This document shows, piece by piece, positions 27,916 through 35,075 of a DNA stretch of 35,075 bases. Position 1 is the stretch's first letter. Every line of letters begins with the position of its first letter. The stretch is from a virus, in the IMG/VR virus record IMGVR_UViG_3300044825_001288, positions 1-35,075 of that record; one strand, 5' to 3'. The notes beneath the pieces were generated by a model, which saw only the letters and a program-made list of their open reading frames with translations, made no database searches and was not told the origin of the DNA. Both the position numbers and the translations under genes were made by a program.

Positions 27916-28442
27916 GTGACGACAAGGAGAGAGAAGAAATCTTTAACAAGATGATGCAACAAATTCATTTAAACCAGTCAATAACACTTTCTAAAAACGA
28001 AAGCGAATTGCTGGTGAAGTGGCACGATGATTGCCAAAAGGTGAGCAGTATGAGCGATCCGATTAATCCAAGCCACTACGACTCACAGGATGGCAGCGAG
28101 ATCGACTGCCTGCGGGCGCAGTTGTCCATGTTGGGAGCGGAGCGCATGCGCGGCTATCACGCCGGCAATGTGTTGAAATATCTCTGGCGCTGGGATCGCA
28201 AAAACGGCGTCGAGGATCTGCGGAAGGCTGTGCGGCACATTGAGTTCCTTGTCGAGCTGGAGGACAACCATGAAGGAGTTTCCAGCGTGGTACGAGGAGG
28301 TCGCCAGTCGGCTGTGCGAGGCGGTGCTCTTGATCAAGGACTCGGGGATGGCATTATCCGGCTCGCCGCCGAGGCCGAGGACGGCGGCGAAATATCTCGA
28401 AGCGGCGGCGCAGATGGTGCTGGCATCGGCGAGGTCAGTTGA
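27912..28442 (+). CDS. DUF3310-domain protein
   Basis: A 176-aa protein. Residues about 47-115 are a DUF3310 domain: SDPINPSHYDSQDGSEIDCL, then GYHAGNVLKYLWRWDRKNGVEDLRKAVRHIEFL, matching the pattern H-Y...E..d....GN..KY.wR...KnG.eDL.Ka. Residues 1-46 are an extra helical segment; a ribosome-site-like AAAAGGTGAG before ATG 28050 would give the domain alone. After residue 119 the frame is Gly/Arg-rich and runs opposite in phase to the gene at 28270, so its tail is probably not conserved. Phage DUF3310 proteins have been linked to nucleotide metabolism, without firm proof. Confidence 0.72.
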   Translation: MSDDKEREEIFNKMMQQIHLNQSITLSKNESELLVKWHDDCQKVSSMSDPINPSHYDSQDGSEIDCLRAQLSMLGAERMRGYHAGNVLKYLWRWDRKNGVEDLRKAVRHIEFLVELEDNHEGVSSVVRGGRQSAVRGGALDQGLGDGIIRLAAEAEDGGEISRSGGADGAGIGEVS

Positions 28443-28497
28443 TGAGCGCTTCCCGCCGAAGAAAAAGCCGGGCGGCGATGCCGCTGGAAACAATTAA
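28270..28497 (+). CDS. Small helical hypothetical protein
   Basis: A 75-aa protein (MKEFPAWYEEVASRLCEAVL, RTAAKYLEAAAQMVLASARSV) ending in a Lys/Pro-rich tail. It overlaps the DUF3310 frame by 173 bp in another phase. Its composition looks more protein-like than the overlapping tail, so I take this as the real gene there. Function unknown. Confidence 0.5.
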   Translation: MKEFPAWYEEVASRLCEAVLLIKDSGMALSGSPPRPRTAAKYLEAAAQMVLASARSVDERFPPKKKPGGDAAGNN

Positions 28498-28777
28498 CGA
28501 AATCGAGAAGGCGTGGTGCTCACGCGCTTTTCAATCGACTCACTGGCATGGATGCCATAGCAGCCACGCGGGGTGCGCGGTTGCTGCCTTGATCGCAGAG
28601 ATTGATCGGCTACGGGATGTAGTCCAGTCTCTGATGGGGTTTCAGCATGAAGCTGACGGTATCAACAAAGTCTCTGGCGGCAGCTCTTCGGCAGCTTGCC
28701 AAGGTCGTCAAAAAGGGAGAGTGTCCAGGCGTGCTGGTTCTGCCGGCACGAAACGAGCTAAGCCTGACAGCGAGTGA
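28478..28777 (+). CDS. Hypothetical protein with His/Cys cluster
   Basis: A 99-aa frame starting MPLETINEIEKAW. The cluster HWHGCHSSHAGCAVAALIAE may bind metal and is followed by a helix (IAEIDRLRDVVQSLMGF). The last third is Ser/Gly/Arg-rich and overlaps the sliding-clamp gene by 131 bp, so it may be non-essential. An earlier ATG at 28442 is possible. Function unknown. Confidence 0.45.
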   Translation: MPLETINEIEKAWCSRAFQSTHWHGCHSSHAGCAVAALIAEIDRLRDVVQSLMGFQHEADGINKVSGGSSSAACQGRQKGRVSRRAGSAGTKRAKPDSE

Positions 28778-29729
28778 TCCCAAGGCAGGCATCTGGTTGA
28801 CGCTGTGGCTGCGCCAAGTGGACGGCATCAACGCTCCCGGCGAATCGTTCGTATTGCCTCTGGAGCAAACGCTTGGCGTCTTGTCGACTGTCCAGTCGCC
28901 AACGATTGAAATCGAGGTTTTAAACGCATCCATCACGCTGCGTTGCCATGGTGGCGAGTGGGTGTTGACAATGGTTGATCCTGCAACGCTTCCACCCGTT
29001 CCGGCCTATGGCGGCCTGAAAACGATTTACAGCGGACATGCCGAGGATGTGGCGCTGGCGATTGGCTCGGTCCAGCACGCCATCGCCACCGGCTCGGCGC
29101 GGTACACCATGACAGGCCTGCACCTGTGCGCCGACAAAGCTTTTTTGAATTTTGTCACGACCGATGGCAGGCGCCTGGCGATTTACACGCTGGACCGATC
29201 CGATTCCAACCAAGACGGCAAGGCGCTGATCCCTCATCAGGTACTGCCGATGCTCACATGGAGCGATGCCGCCACCGTCATGCTGCATGTGGCAAAAAGC
29301 CATTTTGTGGCGCAATGGCACGACGAGGAGAACGCCAGCGTTGCCAAGCTGACATGCTTGCAACTGGAAGGGAATTTCCCCGATTACCGCGCCGTTGTGC
29401 CGTCGAGCGTTGGCGTCGCCTGCGTGCATGAGGTGGAAAGCCTGATGAGTGCCATCCGGCAGGTACAGTTCATGGGCGAGTTGGACCGCGTGGATGTTCA
29501 GTACACGCCAGGCAAAGTGGCTGTGTCGGCGAACTCCACGCATGGCAAGGCTGTCGTGGAAATTCCATGCGAGCACAGCGTCGAAACCAGCTTTCCCGTG
29601 AATTCCAAGTACCTGCTCGACGCTCTCGCAGCGGTGGAAGGGTTGACGGTGAACCTGCACCACACGAACAAAGGCTGCATCATCCTTCAGTCGGACAGCC
29701 TTTTCCAGATGGTGATGCTGTTGAGTTGA
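28647..29729 (+). CDS. dnaN: DNA polymerase III beta sliding clamp
   Basis: A 360-aa beta clamp. The first domain begins MKLTVSTKSLAAALRQLAKVV, with LSLTASDPKAGIWLTL. The second has IATGSARYTMTGLHLCADKAFLNFVTTDGRRLAIYTL, the classic (R)YaL.Gi.l......l..vATDG.RLa motif. The third has LEGNFPDYRAVVPSS and NSKYLLDALAAVEG, as in bacterial DnaN. The C-terminus (FQMVMLLS) differs slightly from the usual MP-M-R-L end. A phage-borne clamp could recruit host polymerase to phage DNA. The start overlaps the previous frame. It is coupled to rusA by a TTGA overlap. Confidence 0.92.
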   Translation: MKLTVSTKSLAAALRQLAKVVKKGECPGVLVLPARNELSLTASDPKAGIWLTLWLRQVDGINAPGESFVLPLEQTLGVLSTVQSPTIEIEVLNASITLRCHGGEWVLTMVDPATLPPVPAYGGLKTIYSGHAEDVALAIGSVQHAIATGSARYTMTGLHLCADKAFLNFVTTDGRRLAIYTLDRSDSNQDGKALIPHQVLPMLTWSDAATVMLHVAKSHFVAQWHDEENASVAKLTCLQLEGNFPDYRAVVPSSVGVACVHEVESLMSAIRQVQFMGELDRVDVQYTPGKVAVSANSTHGKAVVEIPCEHSVETSFPVNSKYLLDALAAVEGLTVNLHHTNKGCIILQSDSLFQMVMLLS

Positions 29730-30091
29730 AGCTCCCGATCCCGCCGAGCGTCAACAAGATTTGGCGCTCGAATCGCGGCAGGGTGCACCGCTCCAAGACT
29801 TACGACATTTGGGTTGCACAGGCCGATGCCGTCGCCATCGAGGCCGGCCTGCTGCGCACCGATGTGATTGCCGAAAAAGTCTCGATCACGATCACCGTCG
29901 CACGCGGCAAAGGGTTTCGCCGTGGTCGCGACCTCGACAACCTCATCAAGCCGATCCTCGACTGGTCGGTGCGGTACGGGCTCCTGGTCGACGACGATTG
30001 GGAGCATGTGCCGGACATTTCAATCCGAATGGGTGACGAGGAGCCGCTGGCCTATGTTCGAGTGCGATACGAAAGATCGCTTCCTTCCTGA
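29726..30091 (+). CDS. rusA: RusA-like Holliday junction resolvase
   Basis: A 121-aa endonuclease that resolves four-way junctions before packaging. LPIPPSVNKIWRSNRGRVHRS is the typical RusA start (P.pPs.N..wr...gr...s), and GRDLDNLIKPILDWSVRYGLLVDDDWEHV holds the catalytic Asp residues (D-x-D-N and DDD). A TTG start at 29726 overlaps the clamp stop (TTGA), gives the normal family length, and is preferred to a longer frame that would start inside dnaN. Confidence 0.9.
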   Translation: MKLPIPPSVNKIWRSNRGRVHRSKTYDIWVAQADAVAIEAGLLRTDVIAEKVSITITVARGKGFRRGRDLDNLIKPILDWSVRYGLLVDDDWEHVPDISIRMGDEEPLAYVRVRYERSLPS

Positions 30092-30467
30092 GCGTGTCAT
30101 CGAGGATCGCGTCCTCGGCCTTGGCCAGGTGATCGACATACCCGATGCCGCCGTGGAAAGCTTGTCCAACGACTGGTCTGGTGATCGCAACCTGTGGCTC
30201 GGCAAGATCGAAGACTGGCTGGAAAAGTTGCCGGCTCGCCTCGGTGGCCTGAGCGCCAGGCAGTGGGCTGCCGCCTGCCTGCATGTCTGTCCCGAGCTGT
30301 ACGCTGAGCCGCCGCGACCGCTTAAGAGCAGCGACGCTACGCCGCGCAGTAAGGCCAAAATGGCGGCGCTTCAACGCCGTGCCGAGGCCGGGTGCAGCTT
30401 GTGGCATCCGCTGGACACTCAAGGCGTGGATCTCCAGCAAACCCTATTCGGGAAAGCTGCTGGTTAA
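30054..30467 (+). CDS. Hypothetical early protein
   Basis: A 137-aa protein overlapping rusA by 38 bp (ATG 30054). N-terminal part LPERVIEDRVLGLGQVIDIPD; centre WLGKIEDWLEKLPARLGGLSARQWAAACLHVCPELY is Trp/Leu-rich and helical; C-terminus basic with GCSLWHPLDTQG. No enzyme motif is recognised. It sits between resolvase and HNH nuclease, where late control or packaging helpers often lie. It contains one of three GCCAAAATGGCG repeats (30354). Confidence 0.55.
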   Translation: MFECDTKDRFLPERVIEDRVLGLGQVIDIPDAAVESLSNDWSGDRNLWLGKIEDWLEKLPARLGGLSARQWAAACLHVCPELYAEPPRPLKSSDATPRSKAKMAALQRRAEAGCSLWHPLDTQGVDLQQTLFGKAAG

Positions 30468-30476
30468 TCTCATGGC

Positions 30477-30767
30477 ATGGCGGATCGTCTACCACAGCAC
30501 CGGCCATGGCGTCCAAATCTGCCGCAGGCGCAGACTCGGCCGTCTACGGCCGCGCGCGGGTACAACGGCAACTGGCGAGCGCTGCGCATGATGGTGCTGC
30601 GCCGCGAGCCGCTGTGCCGCCGATGCGGTGCCGAGGCGAGCCAGGTCGATCACATCGTGCCGCTGCGCCGTGGCGGCACACACGCGGCCGAAAACCTTCA
30701 GGCGCTGTGTCACTCGTGCCACAGTCGCAAAACGCGAACGGAGGACAGCGATGGCAACATTCAATAA
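30477..30767 (+). CDS. HNH endonuclease (terminase-associated type)
   Basis: A 96-aa HNH nuclease with [22 protein letters not shown], then [13 protein letters not shown]. This is the compact form often next to terminase genes that aids cutting of packaged DNA. In a circular map it lies about 4.6 kb before terS. Its stop overlaps the next gene's start region (30751). N-terminal 30 residues are basic and unstructured in look; a start at ATG 30477 is assumed. Confidence 0.88.
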   Translation: MADRLPQHRPWRPNLPQAQTRPSTAARGYNGNWRALRMMVLRREPLCRRCGAEASQVDHIVPLRRGGTHAAENLQALCHSCHSRKTRTEDSDGNIQ

Positions 30768-31158
30768 GTTCGACGCTTTTGTCGAGGCGGTCGCGGAGAA
30801 GGTTCACAACCTCGGCAGCGATCAGATCACCGTGGCGCTGACGAACACCGCGCCATCGGCATCGAATTCAATTCTGACAGACATTACTCAGATCACATAC
30901 ACCAACCTGTCTAGCAGAAATGTCACGACGACATCGTCGACGCAAACCAGCGGCACCTACAAGCTGGTGGTGGCCGACTTGGTTCTGACGGCAAGCGGCG
31001 CGGTTGGACCTTTTCGCTATGTGGTGCTTTACAATTCAACCGCAGCAAGTGGCAATTTAATCGGCTACTACGATTACGGCAGCAGCATTTCGCTCGCCAG
31101 CGGCGACACATTTACCGTGGACTTCGATCAGACGAACGGCGTTTTGACGATTGCTTGA
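30751..31158 (+). CDS. Conserved phage structural protein
   Basis: A 135-aa beta-rich protein: [60 protein letters not shown] and [23 protein letters not shown] recognise this as a widely conserved phage virion protein (often in structural clusters, no firm name). A good ribosome site (CGGAGG) precedes ATG 30751. It opens the second structural block and may decorate capsid or tail. Confidence 0.72.
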   Translation: MATFNKFDAFVEAVAEKVHNLGSDQITVALTNTAPSASNSILTDITQITYTNLSSRNVTTTSSTQTSGTYKLVVADLVLTASGAVGPFRYVVLYNSTAASGNLIGYYDYGSSISLASGDTFTVDFDQTNGVLTIA

Positions 31159-31166
31159 GGTAAAAA

Positions 31167-31601
31167 ATGCCAGAAATCAACATGGGTGGTGGTCGCCAAT
31201 TCGACGCAAACAATGGTGGCATCACCCAAGATGAGCATGACAGGAATCTCGCGCAGTCCATCGAGATGCGCGAGAATGAGGTGTATCAGTACCAGATCAA
31301 TATCAATAACTTTGAGTCAATGATCGCCAATCTGAGCGGGCTTCCAACTCAATGGCCTGCTCACCTTGTGCAGTATCGGGGTATGTCCAGAGACGAAATG
31401 GCAGCACGAATTGAAGATGATGATGAATTGGAGATTGCATCTGGTCTAGCTTTCAAAGATGAACTTAAGGCAAGAATTCGATCAGAGAAAATGGAGCAAA
31501 GAAAATCTAAAATGGTTCTTGATACGCTTGTGGGCACATGCCCTGACATCGCAAAGATTCGTGGAATAATTGCGGACATGAAGGCCAATCGACAGGCATA
31601 G
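31167..31601 (+). CDS. Helical structural-block protein
   Basis: A 144-aa, Met/Glu/Lys-rich protein with coiled-coil pattern (MRENEVYQYQININNFESMI, ELKARIRSEKMEQRKSKM). The 5' end is GC-neutral, the 3' end is AT-rich. It lies between two virion genes and may be a chaperone or minor structural protein. No family is recognised. Confidence 0.6.
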   Translation: MPEINMGGGRQFDANNGGITQDEHDRNLAQSIEMRENEVYQYQININNFESMIANLSGLPTQWPAHLVQYRGMSRDEMAARIEDDDELEIASGLAFKDELKARIRSEKMEQRKSKMVLDTLVGTCPDIAKIRGIIADMKANRQA

Positions 31602-31611
31602 GAGGTGACCT

Positions 31612-33822
31612 ATGCCAAATTATTATGTCGCCTCGGCAACGGATGGCACAAGCAGTCTAGATGTTTATTCATGGTCTTCGTCTGGATTTGGCACAAGGAT
31701 GTCAAACCCATCGACAGGAAGTCGAACATCTGCAACAGGTGTAGCGTTCACACCATCTGCCAATGCAATCGCTATCAGCAGGAGTGCCACAACAAATCCA
31801 GTTCAAGCATGGCCTTTTTCCAGTTCTGGTTTTGGGACTGTTTACTCAAACCCTTCAAGTGCTCAGGCATCCAACGCAATCAAATTCAATCCGGCAGGCA
31901 ATGCTGTTGCAACCGTTACGGGTTTTGCGTCGCCTTACATTGACGCCTGGTCTTGGTCATCTGGATTCGGATCGAAATATTCAAACCCTTCAACTACTCC
32001 CGGAAGTACTACCCATGATGTTTCTTGGTCTGCAAATGGATCGCATATCGGCTGCGTGATGTTGTCTACGCCGTATGTTCGTGCGTGGCCATGGTCATCT
32101 GGTTTTGGAACAGTTTATTCCAATCCTTCATCGGCATTGCCAAATTCGGCCTATGGAATTGCATGGTCGCCAAACAACGATGTTGTCTTAGTTGGTCACC
32201 TCAGATCTCCTTATATTTCGGCTTATGCGTTTTCCAGTTCTGGATTTGGTTCCAAATACTCAAATCCAACCACTTTACCAGGCTTTGGGACTAGTGGCAC
32301 ATGCTATGGATGTTGTTTTCGAGGTGCCGGTGATTATGTCGCTGTTGGATCGGTGCAGTCTCCATATATTCACGCCTATTCGTGGAGTTCTGGGTTTGGA
32401 ACAAAAAGTTCCAACCCATCAACCTTGCCAACAGCTATTGGATTTGATGTCGATTTTGCTCCAACTGGCAATCAAATCGTTGGCGTTTTTGCAAGTGCGA
32501 CATCGCCTGCTCCATTAGTAGGGTATAGCTGGTCCAGTGGGTTTGGGGCGCAATATTCGGCACCAACGACTAAGCCAACAAGTTCATCATTTGTCGGTAC
32601 TGTTGCATTCGGGACAGCTCCGACCGCGACAACAATTACGGCATCGGCTGCTACATTTTCTCTTTCAGGTATCGCAGCAAATTTAACTAAGACTGCTGGC
32701 GGCACGGCATACACGATCGTTGCCTCTCAGGGCACCTTCGCCCTGACGGGGATCGATGCCAATCTCAAGATTGGTCGAACGATATCGGCATCTCAGGGAT
32801 CGTTTACTTTTTCTGGGATTGCCGCAGGCCTGAAAGTCGGCCGATCGCTGACGGCATCGCAGGCGTCTTTCACGCTGGTTGGCAAGGATGCGGGTCTGCC
32901 ACGCGGTCTAGCGCTGACCGCATCATCTGGATCGTTTGCCTGTTTCGGTGTTGACGCAGATCTCAAATCTGGTTCGACAATCACGGCATCGACTGGCAGC
33001 TTTGGCCTGACTGGCATCGATACCAACCTCAATATTAGCCGAAATATCACGGCATCGGGTGCCACCTTTGTTCTGACTGGCATCGATGCTAACCTCAAGT
33101 TTGGCCGAACTATCACGGCAGACTCCGGCGCATTTAACGTTTCGTTTGGCGCAACGGCATTTCATATCAGCCGGCGTATTTCATGTGATGCCGAAGCGTT
33201 TGCTTTCTCTGGAGTATCCGTCGGCATTTATCGCGGAAGGACAGTATCTGCTGAATCTTCTGCGTTCCTGTTTTCGGGAAGCACTGCCGGCCTGCTGATC
33301 GGCCGGCGGATGGATGCATCTGCTGGCAGCGTGGCCATTACTGGCGCTGGCGCTGGATTTGTCACCGGTTACGGCATGCGGGTGTCGGCGGGTACGTTTG
33401 CCGTTGACGCCGTCTCGGCCACGCTGTCCAAGGCGATCACGATTTATGCTATCGCTGGAATTTTTACAGCATCGGGATCGAGCGCAGGCCTTTTCCGGTC
33501 GTCGTTGATTGTTGCCGGTCGCGGTCAGTTCTCCTGCGCCGGCATTCCTGCTGGTGTGGCGTCATCCAGGCGGATCAGCGGAACCGTTTCCAACTATGTG
33601 ATCACCGGGAACACCGCTAACTGGGTGGTGCATTACTACCTGCCGTCGACCGTGACGGTAAGCGATGTCGGCGTGAATACCCTTAGCCTGGCTGAGTCGG
33701 TTGTTGGTGCCGCTACGGTGTCGGAGCAATTGGTTGGTACAGCCAGTGCCAGTGAGTCGCTGCCAGCCAGCTTGCAAATCACGGCTGCGAGCGTGGCAAG
33801 CGCTACGATCGTGGATGAGTGA
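31612..33822 (+). CDS. Tail-fibre-like protein: seven-bladed propeller plus 22-residue repeats
   Basis: A 736-aa protein with a perfect AGGAGGTGA ribosome site. Residues about 1-340 contain seven units with an A(Y/W)xWSSGFG(T/S)xYSNPS core, fitting a seven-bladed beta-propeller. Residues about 340-675 contain about fifteen 22-residue repeats of the type ITAS-GSF-LTGIDANLK-GR, likely a beta-solenoid or stacked sandwich; repeats 2-7 are most regular, later ones diverge. A Ser/Val-rich tail follows. It probably forms a tail fibre or capsid/tail appendage that binds the host surface. DNA of the first half is more AT-rich than that of the second. Confidence 0.75.
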   Translation: MPNYYVASATDGTSSLDVYSWSSSGFGTRMSNPSTGSRTSATGVAFTPSANAIAISRSATTNPVQAWPFSSSGFGTVYSNPSSAQASNAIKFNPAGNAVATVTGFASPYIDAWSWSSGFGSKYSNPSTTPGSTTHDVSWSANGSHIGCVMLSTPYVRAWPWSSGFGTVYSNPSSALPNSAYGIAWSPNNDVVLVGHLRSPYISAYAFSSSGFGSKYSNPTTLPGFGTSGTCYGCCFRGAGDYVAVGSVQSPYIHAYSWSSGFGTKSSNPSTLPTAIGFDVDFAPTGNQIVGVFASATSPAPLVGYSWSSGFGAQYSAPTTKPTSSSFVGTVAFGTAPTATTITASAATFSLSGIAANLTKTAGGTAYTIVASQGTFALTGIDANLKIGRTISASQGSFTFSGIAAGLKVGRSLTASQASFTLVGKDAGLPRGLALTASSGSFACFGVDADLKSGSTITASTGSFGLTGIDTNLNISRNITASGATFVLTGIDANLKFGRTITADSGAFNVSFGATAFHISRRISCDAEAFAFSGVSVGIYRGRTVSAESSAFLFSGSTAGLLIGRRMDASAGSVAITGAGAGFVTGYGMRVSAGTFAVDAVSATLSKAITIYAIAGIFTASGSSAGLFRSSLIVAGRGQFSCAGIPAGVASSRRISGTVSNYVITGNTANWVVHYYLPSTVTVSDVGVNTLSLAESVVGAATVSEQLVGTASASESLPASLQITAASVASATIVDE
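32629..33635 (+). repeat. About 15 degenerate 66-bp repeats in the fibre gene
   Basis: Coding repeats of 22 codons, each with (I/L/V)-(T/S)-A-S near its start and F in the strand, often ending GR. Degeneracy at the DNA level is high, so the array is old or under diversifying selection. Confidence 0.75.
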
Positions 33823-33830
33823 GGTGATTT

Positions 33831-34121
33831 ATGGCGACTTATGATCGCGGCGATCTGGTGCGACTTACCGCCACTTTTCAGGTCGGCGGTGTTGCTGCCG
33901 ATCCGACTGCTGTTTACCTGTACATCCGATCGGCCTCGGGTGGACTCACGACGCTTCAGTATGGCGTTGATGCGGCAATCACCAAAGTATCGACAGGCGT
34001 CTATCGGTACGACTACAACGCCGCTACAGCCGGCAATGTCACCTATCGATGGGCTGGCACAGGCGCCGCACAAGCTGCTGAGCAGGGTGCCTTTTTCGTG
34101 TCCGATGAGGTCGGCAGCTAA
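33831..34121 (+). CDS. Small beta-rich virion protein
   Basis: A 96-aa protein: MATYDRGDLVRLTATFQVGG, DPTAVYLYIRSASGG, KVSTGVYRYDYNAATAGNVTYRWAGTG and AAEQGAFFV. The pattern is that of a single Ig-like beta-sandwich domain common among phage virion proteins. GAGGTGA precedes the ATG. It overlaps the phosphoesterase start by one base. Confidence 0.7.
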   Translation: MATYDRGDLVRLTATFQVGGVAADPTAVYLYIRSASGGLTTLQYGVDAAITKVSTGVYRYDYNAATAGNVTYRWAGTGAAQAAEQGAFFVSDEVGS

Positions 34122-34996
34122 TGAGTGCCACCGGTTGGTGGACGATCTCCAAGGCCGGCGACAATGCCTACTCGATGCGCCTCGACTGCGGGCGCGCGGG
34201 CGATGTGCGGCGGGTGCTGCTGCTAGCGGATATCCATTGGGACTCGGCGCACTGCGAGCGGGAGTTGTTGCGTGACTGCCTGAACGAAGCCAAGGCGCTT
34301 GGCGCTCCGGTAATCATCGCCGGAGATTTCTTCGATGCCATGCAAGGCAAATGGGATCCCCGGTCGTCGCAGGAAGTCCTGCGGCCTGAGCATCGTGGCG
34401 GCAACTATCTCGACCTGCTGGTGAGCACGGCGGCAGAATGGCTGATGCCGTGGAAAGAAAGCCTGGCAATTATTTCTTACGGCAACCATGAGACAAGCAT
34501 CAGGAAGCGCCACGAAGTCGATCTGCTCCAGCGACTTTGCCAAGAGCTTCGCCGGGAAGGCTCCCGCGTTGAGTGCGGGCCTTATTGGGGTTTTGTCGTG
34601 TTTACGGCGCAGTTCTCAGGAGCAAAAAGTCATACAGACACAATTACGCTCTGTTACCATCATGGTGCTGGTGGAGGAGGCGAGATCACTCGGGGCCTGA
34701 TCGATCACTCACGCACGCGGTCGATGTACCTGGCTGATGTGTATCTGAGTGGCCACATTCACCGCCGCAATCAGGACGAGAACATCCTGACGACGGTGAC
34801 AGCGCGCGGTGTTGTTGAGCGGCGGCGGCAGTTGTTCCTGCGTGCGAGCTGCTGGAAGGACGAGAGCAGCGACGGTTGGCATGTTCAGATGGGACGAGCG
34901 GCGCGGCCAATAGGCGGATGGTGGCTGGAGTTGCACACGCGCAAGCCGGCGGACGGTCCCGGCTACTCCGTCAGCTATCGAGCGGTGCCAACATGA
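34121..34996 (+). CDS. Calcineurin-like metallophosphoesterase
   Basis: A 291-aa two-metal phosphoesterase. Motifs in order: LLLADIHWD (D37-x-H39), IIAGDFFD (G-D69-x-x-D72), SYGNHE (121-124), CYHHGAGGGG and YLSGHIHRR (G-H-x-H). This is the complete set for the calcineurin-like family. It may act on DNA ends, cyclic nucleotides or phosphoproteins; the substrate cannot be told. It is the last complete gene of the virion block and would precede terS in a circular map, so a role in DNA end-processing is possible. Confidence 0.88.
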   Translation: MSATGWWTISKAGDNAYSMRLDCGRAGDVRRVLLLADIHWDSAHCERELLRDCLNEAKALGAPVIIAGDFFDAMQGKWDPRSSQEVLRPEHRGGNYLDLLVSTAAEWLMPWKESLAIISYGNHETSIRKRHEVDLLQRLCQELRREGSRVECGPYWGFVVFTAQFSGAKSHTDTITLCYHHGAGGGGEITRGLIDHSRTRSMYLADVYLSGHIHRRNQDENILTTVTARGVVERRRQLFLRASCWKDESSDGWHVQMGRAARPIGGWWLELHTRKPADGPGYSVSYRAVPT

Positions 34997-35075
34997 CGGA
35001 TAAAGGCGACCGCCAAAATGGCGGACTGATCGCATCGGTAGGGGGTGATCCGAGTCTTGGGGATTTCCGGGTGAC
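34993..35075 (+). CDS. Partial or circular-junction small ORF
   Basis: ATG 34993 overlaps the phosphoesterase stop (ATGA) and is open to the window end (MTDKGDRQNGGLIASVGGDP and on). If the molecule is circular, it would read ACT then stop (TAG at 2-4), giving 28 aa. It may also be the start of a larger gene cut by the window edge. Confidence 0.35.
   Translation, partial: MTDKGDRQNGGLIASVGGDPSLGDFRV
35011..35023. repeat. GCCAAAATGGCG short inverted repeat near genome end
   Basis: CGCCA-AAA-TGGCG is an inverted repeat; the 12-mer inside it recurs at 43-54 (over the terS start) and 30354-30365. In a circular map the first two copies are about 107 bp apart, either side of the junction before terS. 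Possible terminase or regulator site. Confidence 0.3.

Overview
The window looks like the complete genome of a temperate, tailed, siphovirus-like phage with an HK97-type head and a long tail. No host gene is visible. It reads in one strand-coherent map: terminase, portal, protease/capsid, connectors, tail, lysis (49-18403, all +); integrase and attachment site (18633-19877, integrase on -); a switch region (20163-20710); early, replication and control genes (20710-30767, all +); then a second block of virion genes and a phosphoesterase (30751-35075, all +) that would run back into the terminase if the molecule is circular. The attachment site (the 3' part of a tRNA-Pro gene, without its 5' part) lies in the middle with phage genes on both sides. 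That fits an excised, circular or circularly permuted phage genome rather than an integrated prophage.

Host: several features point to Planctomycetota, by inference and without a database search. The integrase has the N-terminal pattern (HK...G..VYMGPWG) and the HKN..KG.....VGPRA...L.P.L signature I associate with planctomycete integrases. The excisionase-like gene resembles the planctomycete DUF1580 type. Virion proteins carry Thr/Ser-rich linkers and Cys/Trp-rich modules. Overall base composition is high GC, with clear AT-rich islands (about 4495-4640, 14100-14730, 18455-18615, 23002-24540, parts of 27230-28050 and 31170-32650) that suggest mosaic acquisition.

Late region: TerS/TerL package DNA. 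A C39-like cysteine peptidase sits between terminase and portal. The prohead protease is fused in frame to the major capsid protein through an AT-rich linker containing a Shine-Dalgarno site and internal ATG. Connectors, major tail protein, a tail chaperone pair with a textbook A_AAA_AAC slippery heptamer, and a tape measure protein with four GMNALER repeats follow. Next come three Cys/Trp-rich proteins, two with mucin-like Thr/Ser tracts, then a Cys-rich protein and a glycosyltransferase with polypeptide-GalNAc-transferase-like motifs. I read this as a candidate virion O-glycosylation cassette, the most interesting hypothesis here. The lysis slot holds a holin-like protein, a secreted protein and a papain-like peptidase, but no recognisable peptidoglycan hydrolase. 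A strong terminator closes the operon at 18419-18454.

Early region: a small, basic, repressor-like gene on the - strand faces a + strand operon across a 27-bp perfect dyad that overlaps a promoter-like sequence. The early operon encodes a tiny lipoprotein-like peptide, a CsrA-like RNA-binding protein, a conserved phage protein, an SSB-like DUF669-type protein, an AT-rich ParB-like/HNH island bounded by imperfect direct repeats, an initiator gene with iterons inside it (lambda-O-like layout), an ECF-type sigma factor, a sliding clamp, a RusA resolvase and an HNH nuclease. The phage thus brings its own initiator, clamp and sigma factor but no polymerase or obvious helicase, so it probably redirects the host replisome and RNA polymerase.

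Distal structural block: a conserved beta-rich virion protein, a coiled-coil protein, a tail-fibre-like protein with a seven-bladed propeller followed by about fifteen 22-residue repeats, a small beta-rich protein and a metallophosphoesterase.
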